A program made the translations under genes and the position numbers. A stretch of DNA of 64,000 bases from Glutamicibacter soli (GTDB lineage: Bacteria > Actinomycetota > Actinomycetes > Actinomycetales > Micrococcaceae), in assembly GCF_003309065.1 (NCBI RefSeq), contig NZ_POAF01000001.1, forward strand, positions 620,001 to 684,000. The letters run 5' to 3'. The number at the start of each line of letters is the position of its first letter. Position 1 is the stretch's first letter. Below, piece by piece: positions 60,591-64,000 of the stretch. Under the pieces are notes generated by a model that was not told the origin of the DNA, did no database searches, and saw only the letters and a program-made list of their open reading frames with translations.

Positions 60591-61214
60591 CTAGCCCTGC
60601 GCCGCAGTGCGGCGGCCCAACGGAATGCGCGGCAGCGACATGGTCTTGGCCGGCTTGTTGGACGGGTTGCGGTGCGCCAGGGCATCGCGCAGCATCGCCC
60701 GTCCGCGGTGGATGCGTGAACGCACGGTGCCAAGCTTCACGTCCAGGATGCGGGAAACTTCTTCGTACGAAAACCCTTCCATGTCACATAGGACGATTGC
60801 TGCCCTGAATTCCGGGCTCAGCGCCTTCAGCGCCGCCTGAACATCCACGTCGAGATTGTGGAATTCAAAGTAGCGCTCCGGGGAGAGCACCTCTCCTGGA
60901 AGTCGGTCCTCGGATCCTTCGGCAAACCGGTCAAAGCGAATCTTGCTCTTCCGACGTGCCTGATCGAGGAACAGGTTGGTGGTAATGCGGTGCAGCCAGC
61001 CGCCCATGGTGCCCGGGGTGTACTTGTCCAGAGCCTTGAACGCACGGACGAATGCCTCCTGCGACAGGTCCTCGGCATCCTGGCGGTTTCCGGTGAGCCT
61101 GTAGGCCAGCCGGAAGACGCGCTCTCCATGCTTGTGAACCATCTGGTCCCAGGACGGAACCTCAGTCTCGAGGACTGCCACGGTGGCTGCTGAGTCATTT
61201 TGTGCATCATTCAC
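60591..61214 (-). CDS. sigE: ECF RNA polymerase sigma factor, SigE-like
   Basis: A 207-residue ECF sigma factor. Sigma-2 is at about 25-95 (ERVFRLAYRLTGNRQDAEDLSQEAFVRAFKALDKY, then GTMGGWLHRITTNLFLDQARR), and sigma-4 at about 130-185 (ALSPEFRAAIVLCDMEGFSYEEVSRILDVKLGTVRSRIHRGRAML). The match to mycobacterial SigE is supported by neighbours: a divergent O-methyltransferase on one side and tatB, then mrp, on the other. The rseA anti-sigma gene expected directly downstream is absent: only 65 bases separate this stop from tatB. The extra ~20 residues after sigma-4 are basic. Confidence 0.92.
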   Translation of the reverse strand: MNDAQNDSAATVAVLETEVPSWDQMVHKHGERVFRLAYRLTGNRQDAEDLSQEAFVRAFKALDKYTPGTMGGWLHRITTNLFLDQARRKSKIRFDRFAEGSEDRLPGEVLSPERYFEFHNLDVDVQAALKALSPEFRAAIVLCDMEGFSYEEVSRILDVKLGTVRSRIHRGRAMLRDALAHRNPSNKPAKTMSLPRIPLGRRTAAQG

Positions 61215-61353
61215 ACTTAAAGTATGTGCACCGAAGCTGAGCTACAGCTAAGAATCGCCTGCGCGGAGGATATCAAGTTCTGCGGGGCAATGCCGGTCGT
61301 GTGGGTAACATTGGTGTTGTCCCGATACGCACGATCCCTAGGACTTGTCCCCG

Positions 61354-62013
61354 ATGCCTTCCATGAATCCAGAACTTCTTGCGAGCTGGAGCTATGCCCA
61401 GACCCAGGTCCACGAGAAGGAGCACGTGGCGCTGGTTCGCGAGCGCTCTGCCGATCTGGGCGTGCGTTGCATCGATCCGGCCGGCCGCTCGATGCTCCAG
61501 GTGATCTGCTCGCTGCGCCAGCCGCGCAACCTCGTGGAGATCGGCCCCGGCGTCGGCGTGGCGTCGCTGGCGATGCTCGAAGTCCTAGGCCCGGAGAGCA
61601 CGCTGACAGCCATCGAATCCAATCTTGAGCACGCCAATGCGATGCGCCAGTCGCTGCGCGAGGCCGGAGTTCCATCGGCCCACGCGCGCATCATCAACGA
61701 GCGGGCCGAGAACGTGCTCTCACGCCTGGCGGACCACGCCTACGACCTGGTGCTGATCGACGCAGGTGCCGAGCTGCTGCTGGAATACGTGGCCGATGCC
61801 AAGCGGCTGGTCGGCCCGCGCGGGGTCATCATCATCAACAACGCGTTCGACGAGCACCGGCTGTCCAAGCCGGCCGTGCGCCGCCCGTCCACCGTAGCCA
61901 CCCGCGACGCGCTGCGTTTGCTGCGTGAGGACCCGAAGATCCAGACCCATTTGCTGCCCAGCGAGCAGGGGCTGTTCGTCGCTTCGGTGCTCCCGGCGGC
62001 CCGGGTGCGCTAG
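61354..62013 (+). CDS. SAM-dependent O-methyltransferase
   Basis: A 219-residue class I methyltransferase related to the caffeoyl-CoA O-methyltransferase group. It has NLVEIGPGVGVASLAMLEVLG (motif I, SAM loop, about 60-78), LTAIESNLEHANAMRQSL, and YDLVLIDAGAELLLEYVADAKRLVGPRGVIIINNAF (motif for metal-dependent relatives, about 130-165). The substrate is unknown. ATG 61354 is chosen; TTG 61345 and ATG 61363 are also open. It is divergent from sigE, as in mycobacteria. Confidence 0.85.
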   Translation: MPSMNPELLASWSYAQTQVHEKEHVALVRERSADLGVRCIDPAGRSMLQVICSLRQPRNLVEIGPGVGVASLAMLEVLGPESTLTAIESNLEHANAMRQSLREAGVPSAHARIINERAENVLSRLADHAYDLVLIDAGAELLLEYVADAKRLVGPRGVIIINNAFDEHRLSKPAVRRPSTVATRDALRLLREDPKIQTHLLPSEQGLFVASVLPAARVR

Positions 62014-62030
62014 GAATCTTCCGCAACCAC

Positions 62031-62066
62031 AAAAAGGACCGACAGGTTGTCGGTCCTTACTTGTTT
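62031..62066. terminator. Bidirectional terminator between O-methyltransferase and DUF3117 genes
   Basis: A perfect 11-bp stem (62034-62044 with 62048-62058), 3-base loop. On the plus strand ACTTGTTT follows; on the minus strand a TTTTT run follows. Confidence 0.8.
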
Positions 62067-62094
62067 CGGCCGGCTTGCGAACCGGCGGCTCTAG

Positions 62095-62262
62095 CTATTC
62101 GGTGACATCAACCAGGCAGTTGCGCAGCTCAGTTGCTTCATCGTTGTTCAGCTCGACAACGAGGCGTCCACCGCCGTCAATAGGCAGCCGCAGGATCAGG
62201 CTTCGCCCCTCCTTGGTGACTTCCATCGGACCGTCACCGGTGCGTGGCTTCATCGCAGCCAT
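62095..62262 (-). CDS. DUF3117 family small protein
   Basis: A 55-residue protein beginning MAAMKPRTGDGPMEVTKEGRS with LRLPIDGGGRLVVELNNDEA following, the well-conserved actinobacterial DUF3117 pattern. Function unknown. Start ATG 62262 is preceded by AAGGGAA. The frame is open to 62322 but the extension lacks support and is unlike homologs. Confidence 0.92.
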   Translation of the reverse strand: MAAMKPRTGDGPMEVTKEGRSLILRLPIDGGGRLVVELNNDEATELRNCLVDVTE

Positions 62263-62385
62263 GTAAGCAATTCCCTTCGTCCGTGGCTGGTACGGGGCGG
62301 CAAGTTCATTCGCCGTCCGCACAACCGCATGCCTGGCCCATCTTCAGGTGTAATTCATCTCTGATTAGGGGCCACTTGTCTCCTA

Positions 62386-62736
62386 TTATTGCGAATTTCC
62401 CGCCGTGTCGCTAATCACACGCCGTGACTCGATATCACGAATCACATTTTCCAGCCGGGTGATTTCCGCCGCGAGGACATCCAGGGTGTCGTCCACCTGG
62501 TCGCAGCGATAGCCGCGAAGACCCAGCGAGAAGCGCACCTTGTCGACATCGTTGGCCCGCGGATGCTCGGGCAGCAGCACCGGCGGCAGCGAGGCTTCCG
62601 GCTCCGCCAAACCCACGATGGGTTCGGGAACCGCTTCGAAATGACGCCCCGCATCGGCGGCCCGACGACGCCCGGAAAGCAACAGGGCGGTCCCGCCGAC
62701 GACTAGCAGCGCAAGGAAAACCAGTACAAACGGCAT
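62386..62736 (-). CDS. Membrane-anchored DivIVA-domain-like protein
   Basis: A 116-residue protein. An N-terminal membrane helix (MPFVLVFLALLVVGGTALLLSG, about 1-22) is followed by a short linker, then FSLGLRGYRCDQVDDTLDVLAAEITRLE at about 70-98, which matches the DivIVA N-terminal motif (F-x-x-x-L-R-G-Y-x-x-x-x-V-D). The C-terminal helix is short. DivIVA proteins mark curved membrane and organise polar growth in actinobacteria; the helix plus motif suggest a small accessory member. The ATG at 62736 (AGGAG 9 bases upstream) is 5 bases beyond the LOG-family stop, so it is translationally coupled with that gene. Confidence 0.82.
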   Translation of the reverse strand: MPFVLVFLALLVVGGTALLLSGRRRAADAGRHFEAVPEPIVGLAEPEASLPPVLLPEHPRANDVDKVRFSLGLRGYRCDQVDDTLDVLAAEITRLENVIRDIESRRVISDTAGNSQ

Positions 62737-62740
62737 CCAG

Positions 62741-63523
62741 CTAGCTCCTGTCCATTGACGGGCGCCTGGATGCCGCACGCCCTGCGTTCAGCACGATCTG
62801 CACCGCCTCGTCCGGATCATCGGTCACCGTGAACAGGTCGAGGTCGGTTTCCGAAATGCAGCGCTCCCTGGCCACCGTGTCCTTGAGCCACTGCACCAGG
62901 CCGCCCCAGTACTCGGTGCCCAGCAGGACGATCGGGAAACTCGTGATCTTCTGCGTCTGGACCAGCGTGAGCGCCTCGAATAGTTCATCCAAGGTGCCGA
63001 AACCGCCGGGCAGGACGATGAAGCCCTGCGAGTACTTGACGAACATGGTCTTGCGCACGAAGAAGTAGCGGAAGTTGATGCCCTTGTTCACCCAAGCGTT
63101 CAGCCCGGTTTCAAAGGGCAGTTCGATTCCCAGACCGATGGAAATGCCTTCGGCGTCAGCCGAGCCCATATTCGCGGCTTCCATGGTTCCCGGACCGCCG
63201 CCGGTAATCGTGGTGACGCCGGCCTTCGCCAGCAGCTCCCCCACGCGGTAGGCCTGTTTGTAGTAAGGACTGTCGGGATCCGTGCGCGCCGAACCGAACA
63301 CGGCAACGGCAGGGCCGGTGCTGGACAGGGTGCCGAAACCGCTGACGAACTCGGACTGGATGCGCAACACGCGCCACACATCGGTATGCGTTACATCCGG
63401 TTGCGGGCTCTCAAGCAGGTAGCGGTCAAGCTGCTCTTCGGACTTCTTGCCAGGCCAGCTCGCCTCGACGTGCCTCCGTCCGCCAGCACGAGCACTCTCT
63501 TCACTCTTACGCTTATGAACCAT
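62741..63523 (-). CDS. LOG-family (TIGR00730) Rossmann-fold protein
   Basis: A 260-residue lysine-decarboxylase-like fold protein of the LOG family. Signatures are AVFGSARTDPDSPYY, ITGGGPGTMEAANMGSADAEG (about 100-120) and IVLPGGFGTLDELFEALT (the P-G-G-x-G-T-x-x-E motif, about 170-187). LOG proteins hydrolyse nucleoside 5'-monophosphates to base and ribose phosphate and in some actinobacteria yield cytokinin-type compounds. Whether this one does is unknown. Start ATG 63523. Confidence 0.9.
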   Translation of the reverse strand: MVHKRKSEESARAGGRRHVEASWPGKKSEEQLDRYLLESPQPDVTHTDVWRVLRIQSEFVSGFGTLSSTGPAVAVFGSARTDPDSPYYKQAYRVGELLAKAGVTTITGGGPGTMEAANMGSADAEGISIGLGIELPFETGLNAWVNKGINFRYFFVRKTMFVKYSQGFIVLPGGFGTLDELFEALTLVQTQKITSFPIVLLGTEYWGGLVQWLKDTVARERCISETDLDLFTVTDDPDEAVQIVLNAGRAASRRPSMDRS

Positions 63524-63645
63524 AGCTTCACTCTATCTGCTGCGTGTCGCGTTCCACGTCAACCTTGGGGACGGTATTTAAGAACAGTTTGATAACAACT
63601 TGGTGTGACCTGAACGAATAGTCGCGTAGGGTGCGTCACATCGAG

Positions 63646-63651
63646 TAATGT
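63646..63651 (+). promoter_or_regulatory. Leaderless -10 box (TAATGT) for the ABC ATPase gene
   Basis: TAATGT lies 7 bases before ATG 63659, with no Shine-Dalgarno. Confidence 0.5.
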
Positions 63652-63658
63652 CGAGAAC

Positions 63659-64000
63659 ATGAAAAGCGATCATCAGGCTCAAGCTTCTTCTGATGGCCCC
63701 ATTGTCCGTCTGGCTGGGGTCAATAAGCACTTCGGTGCGCTGCACGTCTTGAATGACATCAACCTGGATGTCGTGAAGGGCGAGGTTGTCGTGATCCTCG
63801 GCCCTTCGGGCTCCGGCAAGTCAACCCTGTGCCGCGCCATCAATCGTTTGGAGACGATCGACGACGGCACCATCACCATCGACGGGAAAAAGCTTCCCGA
63901 AGAAGGCAAGGCGCTGGCCCGGCTGCGGGCCGATGTCGGCATGGTGTTCCAGTCCTTCAACCTCTTCGCGCACAAGACCATCCTTGAGAACGTGACCCTC
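63659..64000 (+). CDS. Amino-acid ABC transporter ATP-binding protein, N-terminal part (3' truncated by window edge)
   Basis: The first 114 residues of a polar amino-acid ABC ATPase (GluA/GlnQ type). A 14-residue polar N-terminus precedes VRLAGVNKHFGALHVLNDINLDV, Walker A LGPSGSGKSTLCRAINRLE and the Q-loop DVGMVFQSFNLFAHKTILENVTL, a wording typical of the glutamate/glutamine importers. The signature and Walker B lie outside the window. Substrate is therefore inferred only. Confidence 0.9.
   Translation, partial: MKSDHQAQASSDGPIVRLAGVNKHFGALHVLNDINLDVVKGEVVVILGPSGSGKSTLCRAINRLETIDDGTITIDGKKLPEEGKALARLRADVGMVFQSFNLFAHKTILENVTL

Overview
The window is GC-rich and actinobacterial. Gene content and order resemble Micrococcaceae of the Arthrobacter/Glutamicibacter type: a coproporphyrin-dependent heme pathway, AdnA/AdnB, a UvrD2-type helicase, mrp/tatB/sigE, and DUF3107 and DUF3117 proteins. 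Many genes appear to be transcribed without a leader, from TANNNT-like -10 boxes. Several blocks match my memory of mycobacterial gene order (UPF0182 - PDZ/Lon-like - zincin - uvrD2 - nudC - adnB - adnA; TetR - DUF3107; O-methyltransferase - sigE - tatB - mrp). The organism is inferred from gene content only. I see no insertion sequence, prophage or CRISPR array.

Layout. 1-4.3 kb: 3' end of a dihydropteroate synthase gene, a RibD-C reductase, a lipid kinase, a J-domain protein, trmL and an RskA-domain membrane protein. 4.3-8.6 kb (minus strand): PIG-L deacetylase, etfA, etfB, and an HtrA-type protease. 8.8-11.7 kb: a TPM-domain/coiled-coil envelope protein followed by a PspA protein. 11.9-13.2 kb: three initiator tRNA genes, two inside a 103-bp direct repeat, with an 842-bp gene-poor spacer before the third. 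13.2-19.9 kb: UPF0182 membrane protein, Lon-like PDZ protease, zincin-type metalloprotease and YgjP-type metallopeptidase. 20-32.2 kb: DNA repair and nucleotide block (uvrD2, nudC, an apparent pseudokinase, adnB, adnA, an alkyltransferase-like protein, a DEDDh exonuclease). 32.5-35.1 kb: methionine ABC importer metNIQ. 35.5-37 kb: APC permease.

37.4-47.8 kb: all nine enzymes from glutamyl-tRNA to heme b: hemE-hemY-chdC-hemH-hemC-hemD-hemB-hemL on the minus strand, with hemA divergent. 47.9-54.2 kb: TetR regulator, DUF3107 protein, RNB ribonuclease, DEAD-box RNA helicase behind a possibly structured leader, a solitary DNA methyltransferase and a PHP phosphoesterase. 54.3-60 kb: aminopeptidase P, a GSP17M-like membrane protein, an MgtE-N/CBS protein without a channel, a DUF1003 protein and Mrp. 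60-64 kb: tatB, ECF sigma factor (sigE-like), O-methyltransferase, DUF3117, DivIVA-like protein, LOG-family protein and the start of an amino-acid ABC ATPase.

Most of this is conserved core genome. The least expected features are the kinase-fold protein that has lost catalytic residues beside adnAB, the triplicated initiator tRNA (one copy without an encoded CCA), the methyltransferase without a restriction partner, the ECF sigma factor without an adjacent anti-sigma gene, and the repeated leaderless-promoter architecture.
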